64,000 nucleotides of DNA from Tubulanus polymorphus (Eukaryota > Nemertea > Palaeonemertea > Tubulaniformes > Tubulanidae), in NCBI RefSeq assembly GCF_964204645.1, contig NC_134028.1:9155001-9219000 (forward strand), in the 5' to 3' direction. The position numbers and the translations under genes were made by a program. The notes under the pieces are model-generated. The model saw only the letters and a list, made by a program, of their open reading frames with translations. It did not search any database and was not told the origin of the DNA. Every line of letters starts with the position of its first letter. Within the stretch, counting starts at the first letter, position 1. Shown in pieces: positions 25,366-35,628 of this stretch.

Positions 25366-25477
25366 CGGAACATTAAGTTTTTGGTCGAACAGTGTGTTAA
25401 GGTTGTTTTGGAAATTTACTCGGTCTGGTATATTTTGGATTACTGTGTATGTCATTTGTCAGGACATTTAACAGAAG

Positions 25478-25705
25478 ACGACTTAAGATACTACCTTGCG
25501 TGACTCCACTAGTTAGACCGTCTCATTCCAAGATGAGGCGTTCCGTTGATTTCGGTTACAAGTTTCCGTTCAGAGATAACTGCTGTGCCATTTGGGCGAC
25601 CTATCATTGATACTGTTTCCTAATAGCCTGTTCAGTAATGGCTGATGTTGAGCCTTATCAAATGCTTTGTTGAAATCCACCGTTGAACAGGATTCTAAGA
25701 CTGTG
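25478..25705 (-). pseudogene. Reverse transcriptase relic (minus strand)
   Basis: Read from 25705 leftwards it gives VDFNKAFDKAQHQPLLNRLL, then SYLSERK, then GVTQGSILSRLLLNVLTNDI. These are the conserved LINE motifs around the first RT aspartate and the GVPQGS(I/V)LGPLLF region. Stop codons and frameshifts lie between them, so it is dead. Confidence 0.8.
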
Positions 25706-25861
25706 CTGAAAACCCGTTATCGCTGCTTTGCAGCTATATTTAATATATTGTTATTTACAGCATTAAGTAATTGTGACATTTTAAAAAGTGTTGGGTCTAT
25801 TTACATAAAAAGGTGTTAGGAAAGCTCTTCGTATATTGTTTAGTTTGGAACATTCAAAAAG

Positions 25862-26098
25862 AAAATGGAATTCATCGCCGATTTTGTTAAGACTAACGAT
25901 TTCGTCAAATTGGCGATCTCCGCGATTAGATTTTCTAGTACATCCAGTTTATCGAGCTTCTTTAGTTGGCTAAATATTTCCGAAATCGCCGAATGTACAT
26001 CCAACTCGTCTTGCGATTGATTTTTATTCTTGGCTCGCAGCTTTGTATCTGGTGAAGACGTAATAGATTTCGTGGTTGGTGCATTGTATCTGTAGTTG
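25862..26098 (-). pseudogene. Coiled-coil ORF1-like fragment
   Basis: The minus frame stays open for about 78 codons and reads in part LDVHSAISEIFSQLKKLDKL, with heptad-like leucines, resembling the coiled coil of LINE ORF1 proteins. It lies upstream, in transcription order, of the RT relic at 25478-25705. Both may come from one truncated element. Assignment to ORF1 is inference. Confidence 0.45.
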
Positions 26099-26114
26099 TC
26101 GTGTTGAAATATTG

Positions 26115-26165
26115 AGAGTACTGCTCGTCACGCCATCTGGTGGGATAGCTGAATTCGCAGGTTCC
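26115..26165 (+). repeat. Dispersed repeat family R1, short copy
   Basis: CTCGTCACGCCATCTGGTGG matches the right end of the copy at 57-330. Confidence 0.45.
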
Positions 26166-26356
26166 CCGTTGATCTATTTAAGATCTTAATTGAACTGTTG
26201 AATGCCAACGGAATAACTTCAAGCGAACCTGGACGAACTTCGGTTCATCGGAGTTAGTCGACTTTTGCGAACTAAACGAATGTCAGTTATTAGTCGGAAA
26301 TATAGTTAGCCCGGAAAAAGTGTGAACGCGGCGCGGAAGATCGGACCCGTTACAAG

Positions 26357-26425
26357 ATGGCAGATTTCAAATGCGTTGAAACCGAAAATGCGTTCGATTA
26401 TCAGCTCCCACCACTAGTCGATTAC
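26357..26425 (+). CDS. Possible first coding exon (23 codons), orphan
   Basis: ACAAGATGG at 26352-26360 is a good start context. The frame runs MADFKCVETENAFDYQ and then LPPLVDY up to a candidate donor at 26426 (GATTAC|GTATGA). If not spliced, it ends at TGA 26429-26431. The sequence composition (fairly GC-rich, balanced codons) differs from its AT-rich surroundings. No partner exon was found downstream, so it may be a relic or chance. Confidence 0.25.
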
Positions 26426-26523
26426 GTATGAAAACCGAAGGGGGATCCTCAATCAGTATAACCGTTTGAGGGGTGAATATAGTCCAATTGAACGCAAGAT
26501 CTGGGGCCGGTTCATAGACTGGT

Positions 26524-26591
26524 ATTATCTTAAACCCGGGCACTAACTCAATTTATTTTCGATTGAGTTAACCCCTACGGGTTAAGATAAT
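26524..26591. repeat. 68-nt imperfect hairpin
   Basis: ATTATCTTAA(A)CCCG pairs with CGGGTTAAGATAAT, and inside it TAACTCAAT pairs with ATTGAGTTA. This is most likely the core of a small palindromic element, though a structured RNA cannot be excluded. Confidence 0.5.
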
Positions 26592-26963
26592 GATATTCAT
26601 CATAAACGGAAAATTCTATCGAATATATAATAACTGACCGTTAGCGAAAATCGATATCTCTAGACACTCAGCAGAAAATGGAGAGGAATTTCGGCGGAAT
26701 ACATTTCGGTTACGTTACCACTTGTCAAATATTTGAATAATGTTACTATGGACATTCGACGGAGATTTAAAATGCGAACCCTTTTCGGACAAACCTTTAA
26801 ACCATTCCCTGAAAACGCTCGAAATTTGCAAGAAATTATCCTCTCTGTCAGGTACCAGGTGAAAACTTGCGTAGTTCAGATGTATATTAGTGACTGTCAT
26901 ATTCGGAGAGGATTATAGTCGACTTGTCGCGATTAGTATCGATAATATATGACTAGTAACAAC

Positions 26964-27042
26964 TATATAAACAACAGATTTCGGGTCGTCTGCTATTCAA
27001 GTTTCACGCGTCGAAAAGCGTTCACCTGAATTCAAAATGAAG
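26964..27042 (+). promoter_or_regulatory. Candidate core promoter plus two-codon first exon
   Basis: TATATAA at 26964-26970 is followed about 30 bp later by a pyrimidine-adenine-rich start region (CTATTCAAG). A 40-nt leader follows, then AAAATGAAG|GTAAGA with ATG at 27037-27039 and donor GT at 27043. A TATA box, a short leader and a start exon coding only Met-Lys is a layout seen in genes for abundant secreted proteins. No downstream coding exon was found before the repeats at 27.6 kb. Confidence 0.35.
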
Positions 27043-27640
27043 GTAAGAAAAACAGAATAACAGATTGCACTTTATGGTACCAGTTGGAATTCGACCGCTA
27101 GCAGTCTACCGACTACTGTCTGTCACACCACCTCTCCGTGCGACGTTTTGGTCCGTAATTTCGTTAATAATGTACCGATTTACCTTATTCATACATCAAT
27201 GTCTTCAGTAAAAGATTTGCATTCAGAAATATATCATTTTCTTCGTCAAATCTGTCTTTGTTGTTGTTTATCGACAAATATTTACGCAGCATACGACCGC
27301 ATAATGCTTCAGCGCTGATGTCGCGAGCGCAGTTCCGGCTCACTGCGCACGCGCATAATCCTACATAGCAACGGCCGATAGGTGGCGGAGAGCGCCGATT
27401 ACAAAAGAGTGCAGAAAAGAAATAGAAAATGGGTAAAACGGCGACTAATGTCTATTTCAACCTGACTTGAGAGCATCCCGAGTGGCCAAGCTCGCTCATT
27501 TTTGGTAGTACATAGCAGAGAAAGGTCTTAGTAGGACCAGAAAGGTCAGGCAGTCGACCTAAATCATCATTTTTTAATCCATTTGAAACTGTATTGAAGG
27601 ATATCCAAAAAGTCTTCACTGAAAGGGGTTCATGAGAGAA
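27043..27640. other. Intergenic or intronic, no coding exon seen
   Basis: Locally GC-richer around 27290-27380 (GCGAGCGCAG, GCGCACGCGC). No exon with recognisable protein content. Confidence 0.3.
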
Positions 27641-27644
27641 AAGA

Positions 27645-27747
27645 GACTCCATGATTTGAAAGTTTAACAATATGTTTCCATGCCTACCAACTGAAGTTTG
27701 GTATGTAGGCATGGAAACATATTGTTAAACTTTCAAATCATGGAGTC
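27645..27747. repeat. Perfect 43-bp inverted repeat with 17-nt loop
   Basis: The arms are 27645-27687 and 27705-27747, with no mismatch over 43 bp (starting GACTCCATGATTTGAAAG). The loop is 27688-27704. It is either the core of a recently inserted foldback element or a hairpin-RNA source. Confidence 0.9.
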
Positions 27748-27974
27748 ACTTCTCTTCATTTAATTTTTTTTATTAACTTGACGATCTCAATACATAAAAA
27801 TGCTAGACTCAATAGTGCCTTACATATTCATTTCATTTCCTGCGTCGACGACGTGTTTGTAACGAGTAACGAATGACAAAATTATCTTGGTTCCAAATCG
27901 CTGGGCTAACGTAAAGTTAAATATCAAACCTCGTATTAATTATGCGTGATTTTTCACCTGTATCATTCCAGAAT

Positions 27975-28490
27975 AAAGAAGTTTCCAGTTTCTAGGCGCC
28001 ATTTTGTGGCGGTCACTCGAGGTCCCCCTTGTTGCGATAATTTGCGCTCATTTTTAAAACATAAGTTTTGATTGAATATCATATAGTTCTGCAGTCCCTT
28101 GCTCAACGAAATTAATTTATACACCATTTTAAAGGAAATGAAATGCAGATATTTGCTGGCGATTCTTGGAATTTTTGAACGCAACAATTGAGAACAGTGA
28201 CGATGTGAAACCAAGGACCGCATATCTTAACCACGCGTAAAAGAAATCGCAATATTTATTAATTTTGAAATATCTAATATCTCTTGAAGCTATATTTCCA
28301 ATTTTCACAGAGGTTAAAGTGGGTTATTTGCAGTGTTGCCTGCGTTGAACTTTTGTATCTTTCCTGACGACTGATCTGTACCTGCTTGAGTTTGAGATTA
28401 CGCGCAAAAGGGGTCTCCAACTGCGCACCGCCATTTCACTGAACATTGAGAGGCGCCACAAAATGGCGCCTAGAAACTGGAAACTTCTTT
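27975..28490. mobile_element. 516-bp MITE with perfect 37-bp terminal inverted repeats
   Basis: The left end 27975-28011 (AAAGAAGTTTCCAGTTTCTA, then GGCGCCATTTTGTGGCG) is the exact reverse complement of 28454-28490. The inner part of each terminal repeat is itself nearly palindromic. The 86-codon open frame inside has no protein character. Target-site duplications are not obvious, so the superfamily is unassigned. Confidence 0.85.
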
Positions 28491-28835
28491 GGGTTCACGA
28501 GGTAGTTAGAAGACAAACCAGACCACACTTTCCGTCATCGTCGCAGTGTCAATGCCCGTGTGCATGTGGATCCAATACACAGCGAAGTAAAGAGTGGATA
28601 AAAGGGCATTTGTCAAGATCGGGATAAATCTGTTCCATCTGTTATTGGCACATGTTGCGACGATGGTTTATCATCATACTGCTCATTGACGGGCATTTAT
28701 CATTTGATTAGCTTAGATTGAAAAAATAAAAATTATTGAATGCAATACATCGTCGGTTTCAAACTGTATCAAAGTGTGCCTAATATTCGTTTTTATGATT
28801 ATCTAATATTAATAACCTCTATCACAAGAGTGATA

Positions 28836-28898
28836 TAAAGACATGTCGTTCAAGCATATGTATTTGAAATATGAAATTGCTTGAAGGACAGGTCTTTA
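28836..28898. ncRNA. miRNA-precursor-like hairpin
   Basis: The 63-nt unit folds into a stem of about 20 bp with two single mismatches. TAAAGAC-A-TGTC-G-TTCAAGCA on the left arm pairs with TGCTTGAA-G-GACA-G-GTCTTTA on the right. A short inner stem and loop follow (CATAT / ATATG). Size, spaced mismatches and AT-rich flanks resemble a pre-miRNA. I do not recognise either arm as a known miRNA, and the strand cannot be decided. Confidence 0.35.
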
Positions 28899-29977
28899 GA
28901 TAATTTATTTTTCATAATTTGTTAAGCTACCGCGTCAAGCCCCTTTTGGTAGGCTCACATAAACCTCGCATACCTACAACCTAACGCACCCTAGTGGACA
29001 TCATCATTCGTATTAAACAGAGTACGATCCTCGGATACAACGGTCACACATGACCATCATAGGCACAAACCAACGAGTAAGCCATGGGCGCAATATGAAC
29101 ACTTCATATTGAGGGAGACCAAAACCTGAAGCAGTACAGTATTCAAAGGTCAGTGAGATGACGGAAAGAATGGTGCGACGTGACTTCAGAATGAAATAGC
29201 AAGACTATAAATGCCTTAAGGTGAAACGGCATGAGATGAGGTCGCGAGTTATGACTTCAAAATAGAATGGCGTGAGATGACCTCAAAAGTTTGCCCCTAA
29301 AGATGAAAGTTACGAACTGTTTTGATCTTTATTAACAAATTCGAATTGTCTATCAAATCCGTTCTTCTAAGAATACCGCAAAAAATATCGACACCGAAAA
29401 TTCTTCACAAAATCATCCTAAGTATCAATAAATTGATATGAACTAGGAATCCAGATACCTCGGTAGCGTTACCCAGAGCTGCAGGTCAATTTCAGTTTTA
29501 AGGATCACTAGTATTTTGTATGAAGTACAATTCACCTAGTATTCAACTCTTCATCTTACCTAATTCACACCTAACAACACAAACTGTCGAAAATATTCAA
29601 CTGAGTTCAATAATAGATAAATTATTAGATAACCACACTGACCAGGCAAACTGTGTGACTCTATGTGTCACTACAGAGCTGCGGTGTGGTGACTAGGTTG
29701 ACATGCTAATGGTCACTGGTTAGGTATAATCAAGGCTATGGTACAGCTATTAAAGTGGGCCAGGTTTATGCTCTTCGCAGGAAAATTTCTGATTCTAGTC
29801 AGATTAACTGTAGGTACAATTAATTCTGATTTCTTAAATCTCTGATTCAAATAACGTTATCATATCGGCACAGTAGTTCTTGCGTGTCTCCGATATGCTG
29901 CAATTCCTACAATAAATGCTTAGTAAAATCAATCCAAATTTATTGAGTGAACGCCAACGATTCACGCTGTGACGGCT
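28899..29977. other. Intergenic, no gene seen
   Basis: Contains short repeated phrases such as GGCATGAGATGAGGTC/GGCGTGAGATGACCTC near 29230-29285. No ORF of note. Confidence 0.3.
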
Positions 29978-29983
29978 AATATC

Positions 29984-31582
29984 TATGGTGGCTGATTCGG
30001 GCCAAGTTAAAAAGAATTTCGTGCGATAATCCGCGCAAAAAATATATTGCTTCGTTTCTGCGTCCGTTTCTGCGCGCCGCAGATACGTTTCTTCACGACG
30101 ATTTCTCGTTTTGGCGACCCGCCGAAATGAACTTCGTTTCTTCGCCGCGAAGAAACGAATTTTACCGCGCAGAAACGCTCCAAAATGCGCGCAGAAACGA
30201 ACCTTTTTCTTCACGCGTTTCTTCACGGTGATTTCTTGTTTCGGCGCCCCGCCGAAACGAACTTCGTTTCTTCGCGGCGAAGAAACGAATTTTACCGCGC
30301 AGAAACGCTCCAAAACGAGCGCAGAAACGAACCTTCGTTTCTGCGCCCGTTTCTGCGCGTTTCTTCACGGTGATTTCTTGTTTTGGCGCCCCGCCGAACT
30401 TCGTTTCTTCGCCCGTTTCTTCGCCGCGAAGAAACGAATTTTACCGCGCAGAAACGCGCAAAAACGAGCGTAGAAACGAATTTTCGTTTTAGCGCCCGTT
30501 TTGGCGCGTGTCTGCGCGGTAAAATTCGTTTCGGTGCGGTAACATTGCTGTTTTACGACGCGATGCAGTTCCGAGGCCAAATACGAAAATAATCAAAAAT
30601 CATCGAATACTTCTTAGATCAGCTTTCTCACTAACAATTGATTAACTAATGAGAAAAGTTGGTTCGAATTTGATTGAATTGAAGCGGGAAATTGAAGCAA
30701 GGAAACCCAGTGCCACTAGCGATCCTAGTGGATCATCGCTTGCCACAGCAGCGATGCCGGTATCCCATTGATTGAGTTTAGTTTTTTCCAATTAAACTTC
30801 CTTTAATCGATGGTTTATTGATTCTCTGCTGAAGCCAGTTAAATGAATCATTTGCAAATGAACAAATTCAAATGCATTTTATTCCTACTAATTGACGTAG
30901 AGGCGGCAACTAGTACGTTGAAATATTTGAGTTAACAATTACTAAAATTGAAGATAATTTTACTTTACTAATCTTTCAATTTATTGTCAAAAATATTTGG
31001 CGATAATATTCGATTTCGGGAACAGATACGCCCAGCTTGGTAAAGTAAAGGGCACTTTAGTAGGCTGCGATTAGAATGAATTATTGAACTTTGGAAATAA
31101 CCTTACAACGTCACGTGCCGTTGTGATCTACTTATCGAGAATACACGTGCCATCGGGACTGCACCACGTGGTAAAACAGAAATATTAACGCGCAGAAACG
31201 AAACGGACGAAGAAACGAAGTTCGTTTCGGCGGGTCGCTGACACGAGAGATCACCGCGAAGAAACGCGCCAAAACGGGCGCATAAACAAAGGTTCGTTTC
31301 TGCGCTAGTTTTGGTGCGTTTCTGCGCTGTAGAATTCGTTTCTTCGCGGCGAAGAAACGGGCGAAGAAACGAAGTTCGTTTCGGCGGGTCGCCAAAACGA
31401 GAAATCACCGCGGAGAAACGCGCAGAAACGGGTGAAGGTTGGTTTCTGCGCCCGCTTTGGTGCGTTTCTGCGCGGTAAATTTTGTTTCTTCGGCTCGCAG
31501 AAACGAAGCAATACATTTTTTCCGCGGCATATTGCGCGGAATTTTTTTTTTGTTTCTAACTTGGCCCGAATCAGCCACCATA
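29984..31582. mobile_element. 1.6-kb palindromic element (element C of the TATGGTGGCTGAT family)
   Basis: Both ends carry TATGGTGGCTGATTCGGGCC, then AAGTTA, in inverted orientation. Flanks are AATATC on both sides (29978-29983 and 31583-31588), a likely 6-bp target duplication. From each end inwards the DNA is built of modules such as CGTTTCTTCGCGGCGAAGAA, TTACCGCGCAGAAACG and their complements. About 550-600 bp of ordinary AT-rich sequence lies in the middle (30590-31150). Open frames on both strands are by-products of the stop-poor modules. Confidence 0.82.
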
Positions 31583-31620
31583 AATATCAGCGCGGAAGAA
31601 TACTATGTTGAACACATCTT

Positions 31621-31715
31621 CACCCGTCAAGGGATTCGAACCCGCTACGCTAAAGCTGTTCCCCGAAACCCTTGACTTCACGAGTCGTTGGAGTCGTCAC
31701 TAGCCGACCAGAATC
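31621..31715 (-). repeat. tRNA-like sequence, probably SINE head or tRNA pseudogene
   Basis: On the minus strand a perfect B-box-like GGTTCGAATCC lies at 31632-31642. About 55-70 nt upstream there is a weaker A-box-like region (CGGCTAGTGACG). The arms GTCAAGGG and CCCTTGAC can pair, but a full cloverleaf with a 5-bp T stem does not form. I therefore do not call it a functional tRNA. Confidence 0.35.
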
Positions 31716-32210
31716 CGGTCGTACCAATCACAGCGCTTGTAACAAACCGTCAGTAGTCTTCTGTTGGTTTTTCCGTTAAATTGACCAATCAGCGAACGTT
31801 TTACCGAACAAGGAAGTATTTCGCAAATCGATATGACGTCACGCGCAACAGCGCCAGTAATGAAATCACGCTTCGTGAGGCCAGGGGGCTGGTGGAAGCG
31901 AGTTCGGGAGTGATACCGGACCCCTGGCAAGCGAGGATGTGTTTAACACAACGTAGTGTAATCTTTATAAAGCTATGAGAGAGACGAGGGTGACTGTGCA
32001 CCTTAACGCATGGTTTGTTTCTGTTGCGTGAAAGCAATACATCTTTATCTAATTGATTCGTCCGAATCGCTTTCAAGACCCACCCTTCAATTGCAAGAAC
32101 ATTCGGCTCGAGTAGGGTATTGCATAGTTCCCACGCGTATGCTTACTACGTTGTTCGGTTTATGTGTGTCCCAAAGAAAGTTGTCATGTCGACACATTCA
32201 CATCGCCAGC
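31716..32210. other. Intergenic, no supported gene
   Basis: Open frames of 65-91 codons overlap on opposite strands and show no family motifs. Confidence 0.3.
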
Positions 32211-32213
32211 CAT

Positions 32214-32485
32214 TTACATTCCATGTGTCAACGTGTCGACGTATCTACCAACCAACAAATTAACTATTAACGATCTATTAACCTCATACACCAAACACAC
32301 CACGTGACCAAACACATGATGAACCCGTGACACCGCCAGCTATTAACACTCCGGCCAACATTCCATGTGTCAACGTGTCGACGTGTCTACCCACACAGAC
32401 AAATATGAATTAATTATTAACAATCCATTAACACCATACACCAAACACAACACGTGATCAAACACATGATAAACACGTGACAATC
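32214..32485 (+). repeat. Tandem duplication, two units of ~145 bp
   Basis: CCATGTGTCAACGTGTCGAC starts at 32221 and again at about 32364. Both are followed by ATACACCAAACACA and CACGTGAYCAAACACATGAT blocks in the same order. Confidence 0.8.
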
Positions 32486-34190
32486 ATACACTACATCCAA
32501 TCGTTCATGCCATACCACACTATAGCCATGGCCACTTCTAGAGAACAAGCTAAGAATTTAAGAATATTATTTGCAGGTTTCGTTGCTCTAACCATACCCT
32601 ATCTATAGAAGTTGGTAGTTACCAACATATCCCAAGGGAGGACAGACTGTGCACGGTATGCTAGCTTGCTGTTGTTTGTGATGAATACCACTTCATCTTG
32701 GTATGCCCTTTTTGGAAAATACTAGGCAGACCTACATCAAAGAATACTATAGGAGTAACCCAGGTGAAGTGAAATTTCAAAAACTGTTGAATTCCTCTGG
32801 TAAGACACGTTTGTCTCTTGTTAATTACATAAGAAAAGGCATGGCCTTTTATTAAATAACATATATAGTGACATAATCATGATGTTTTCTCACTGTCGAT
32901 TTATGTACACCTAAGCCTGTCATTTTCCTGTATTGTTTTCTTTTTTGACGCCTTATAAAACGTTACCATTATGAAACCTAAACAATGTTTACCATTCAGC
33001 GTCATTTTACAAACGACAGCCGTAAATCGATGTGCAAAACGTCACAGGTCTATGTGTACACAAATAAGCTATCTGGCAAAATATTATTGACATAGATGTA
33101 GAATGGCTTCCTTTGATTATATAATGACCTATATTTGAACGTCGAAATGTTATATTGCATTGAATATCATAAGAAGACGTATTGTAATAGTAAAGGATGT
33201 ATGATTATATCAGAAGCGGCAGGCATAAATAGAAATGATAAGTAAATCGGATTATTCGGTTAAAGGGCGGATGTATACACGATTTGGAAGTCCGATATAA
33301 AAGTCAGACCCTGACGTGGGCATGCCGGTGGAATGACGAAGCTATCTACGATGTGTGTAGGGCCGGCGTGAATTTCATCAGCGGCTACAAGCGGTCAATA
33401 TGAAAATGTGTAAACATATAATTTCAATATTCAAACGTTTTAGAAAATATGTTTGATATCAGGAGTATGCAGGTTTCGTGAGATTAGCAATTTGTAATAG
33501 CATAGCTATCATATACGGCTCCGCGTCCTCTGATGGCATGTGTATTAGGTGACAACTCAATCCAATTCTTTATTGATCCTTATTACATTGAAATTTCGGG
33601 ATAAAATTCCCAAATTCAATAAATACAAATTTTAAAATAAATTAATACAACATACATGACACACGGGTAATTCATACAGAACAACATAAGCATGTTATTT
33701 TAAATGACAATGTCTACTTCAACCCACCCAGACTCAAGACTCTAGGATATCGAGTGACAGCCAAACCCGTGGCCCGGGCCGGCTGGCTAGGCCACACGAT
33801 ATGCTCGAAGTCATGATGAAGCAGACATCAGAAGAGCTCGTTCTTCAACCATGGAGGCAATGAAGTTGCAGACCAGCTTAGAGGCATAAGTAAATGAAGT
33901 CGGTCGCAAGTTCGCGATCAATTATTGAGAATTTTCAATAAAAATATTTAAACCACTACTAGAGTCGAAGACCCGCTGTATCATCTACCCAATCGCCAAA
34001 TCTCATTATTCCCCAAATTTCTTAAAACGTCGATTTCAAATTTGCAATTCCACATGAGCTTAGCCCAGAAATTATACATTTTTTTCGCAGGCGTCAAATA
34101 ATTTTCTAAAATTAATTTTCTTGTTTCGTATTTATCTGCTCTGTGCAAAAATGTCTTTTGTTGAGAAAAAAACTTGAATTGAATTGAACT
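32486..34190. other. Intergenic, no gene seen
   Basis: No open frame over 60 codons with protein character. A 26-codon frame with a good start context at 32526-32609 (MATSREQAKN) is probably chance. Confidence 0.3.
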
Positions 34191-34193
34191 AAC

Positions 34194-34240
34194 TTATAAC
34201 ATAGAACTCAAATCATTTTATTTGAGTTCTATGCTTATAA
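34194..34240. repeat. Stable 47-nt hairpin
   Basis: CATAGAACTCAAAT (34200-34213) pairs exactly with ATTTGAGTTCTATG (34220-34233). Outside it TTATAA pairs with TTATAA with one bulged base. The loop is six bases. Confidence 0.75.
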
Positions 34241-34519
34241 TTAGACTTAACGCTGATATGACGGGTACATGATAATTTATATATTTCGTATGATAGTTTG
34301 AATTATCTTCTATTACTAAAATCTTATTTAAAAATATTTTATGGACCCTCAAGGAGCAACTTCCGATATGCAAATGCTTTTGTTAGAAAAGTAGCAACAC
34401 GTTTTGTTATAGCACCCGAATTCACCGAGAAAGTAAATTTATAGATTGATGCATTGATGCTCGATGTACGTAGTAACCTTAGGATATACATGTAGTTGCT
34501 CCTCGGGGGACCATACGCA

Positions 34520-34650
34520 GGACAAGCATCATCTCTGTGGAACTAACTACCCATCAATGTTAAAAGGTGTGATTCTCTTAATGCTTTTAAAAATTGCCTT
34601 AAAACATATTTCTTTCTTAATGCTTTTAACTGAATGCTGATCTCTGTCTT
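34520..34650 (+). pseudogene. LINE ORF2 C-terminal relic
   Basis: One frame reads SLWN*LPINVKRCDSLNAF and then KNCLKTYFF. This matches the typical C-terminus of CR1/RTE-type ORF2 proteins (LWNSLP...FK..LKTYLF) except for one stop. It is a 5'-truncated LINE copy. Confidence 0.6.
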
Positions 34651-35229
34651 ATTTTTATTATGTAAAGCGGCAACGATGAGCATTTTGTTTTATATGGAAT
34701 TAAGGCTCGTTAAATTATCATTATTATTGATTATTAAGTTAGCATGAAGAATAATTCATCTACCACATCCGATTCAGAGTGCATATGCGTTGATCATTCG
34801 AAATTGCAGGTCTTACTCATCTGCCCGTTTCAACATATAGGTTCGGCCAGCAAAATATTGAACATATTTCACTCATTTCACCAGTGCGTTCACTTTTCGT
34901 TCGTCCATTGTGATCCGGTAATTTTTGGAAGTTTTAAATACGCTTCAATGGATTGTCTTGATATGTGGTTTATACATGTATCTACCTTAGGCACATTTCA
35001 GCCAAAATACCAGCCCGATCAGAATTAAGATGGCCGACTCACGGCTATTTTTGTTCGTCAGCAATTTCTACTCATATTTGGAAGTTTTCCAGGGAGATTT
35101 TTAAGAGTCTTCAATCAATTATGTTGATATCTCATATGTGTTTGTATGCCGCGCCCATCAGCATTGGGACAATTGGACTGATCGTACACAAGATGTCTTG
35201 AGACCTTATCATGTCAAAAAGATGTTTTT

Positions 35230-35400
35230 TTGCCTGAATTCCAAGATCTGTAGCTTCCGTATGATTTGCGCGCCATTTCTCGATGGTTATACTCTGAGAT
35301 GGGCCGTCAGACGTGTCTTTCAATCAGTCAATTGTCACACAATCGGCGGCCATCTTAGTGTCATCAGTCCTCATTTGTAGATGGAATAAGGATTTTGAGG
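35230..35400 (+). repeat. Dispersed repeat family R2 copy
   Basis: CTGAATTCCAAGATCTGTAG, GGGCCGTCAGACGTGTCTTT and GTGTCATCAGTCCTCATTT recur at 24060-24260, 51125-51310, 63242-63420 and 63745-63930. The repeat contains short ORFs but no gene. Confidence 0.85.
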
Positions 35401-35628
35401 AAAATATCAACAGGAATATTGAATTATAATATTATGATATTTGAAATCAAAATGTTTCTTTTTTAATTTTCAAATGTTCCAACATGTTCTAAAACGAGGT
35501 TTTCATGTTCATTTCATTAAGCTATGACTATTTTCGGGGGGCGGTTTCTCTGTGTATCTCATAAGTCGTTATCTATTTTGTACAGATGTACATTTACATT
35601 TTTTTTCGATATTTGCGGTACAAATTTT

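Larger units (their letters stand above)
22803..25370 (+). mobile_element. Element B of the TATGGTGGCTGAT family, expanded into a 31-bp array
   Basis: The left end TATGGTGGCTGAT at 22803, followed by an A-run, matches elements A and C. The interior is two blocks of 31-bp repeats (22908-23935 and 25062-25365) separated by about 1.1 kb of other repeats. No matching right end is visible before the RT relic at 25478, so the element is truncated or its right end has decayed. Confidence 0.55.

Noticed and set aside
29834-31516. Open frames of 87-159 codons on both strands rich in Arg, Phe and Ala
   Set aside because: They are by-products of the GC-rich palindromic modules of element C, overlap on both strands, and have no family features.
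31621-31715. Functional tRNA gene on the minus strand
   Set aside because: The B box is good, but the T stem and a complete cloverleaf do not form.
32526-32609. Small ORF MATSREQAKN... with good start context
   Set aside because: Only 26 codons, and no splice donor or homology that I can recognise.
34744-35028. 94-codon plus-strand open frame
   Set aside because: Mostly within dispersed repeat sequence, with no recognisable domain.
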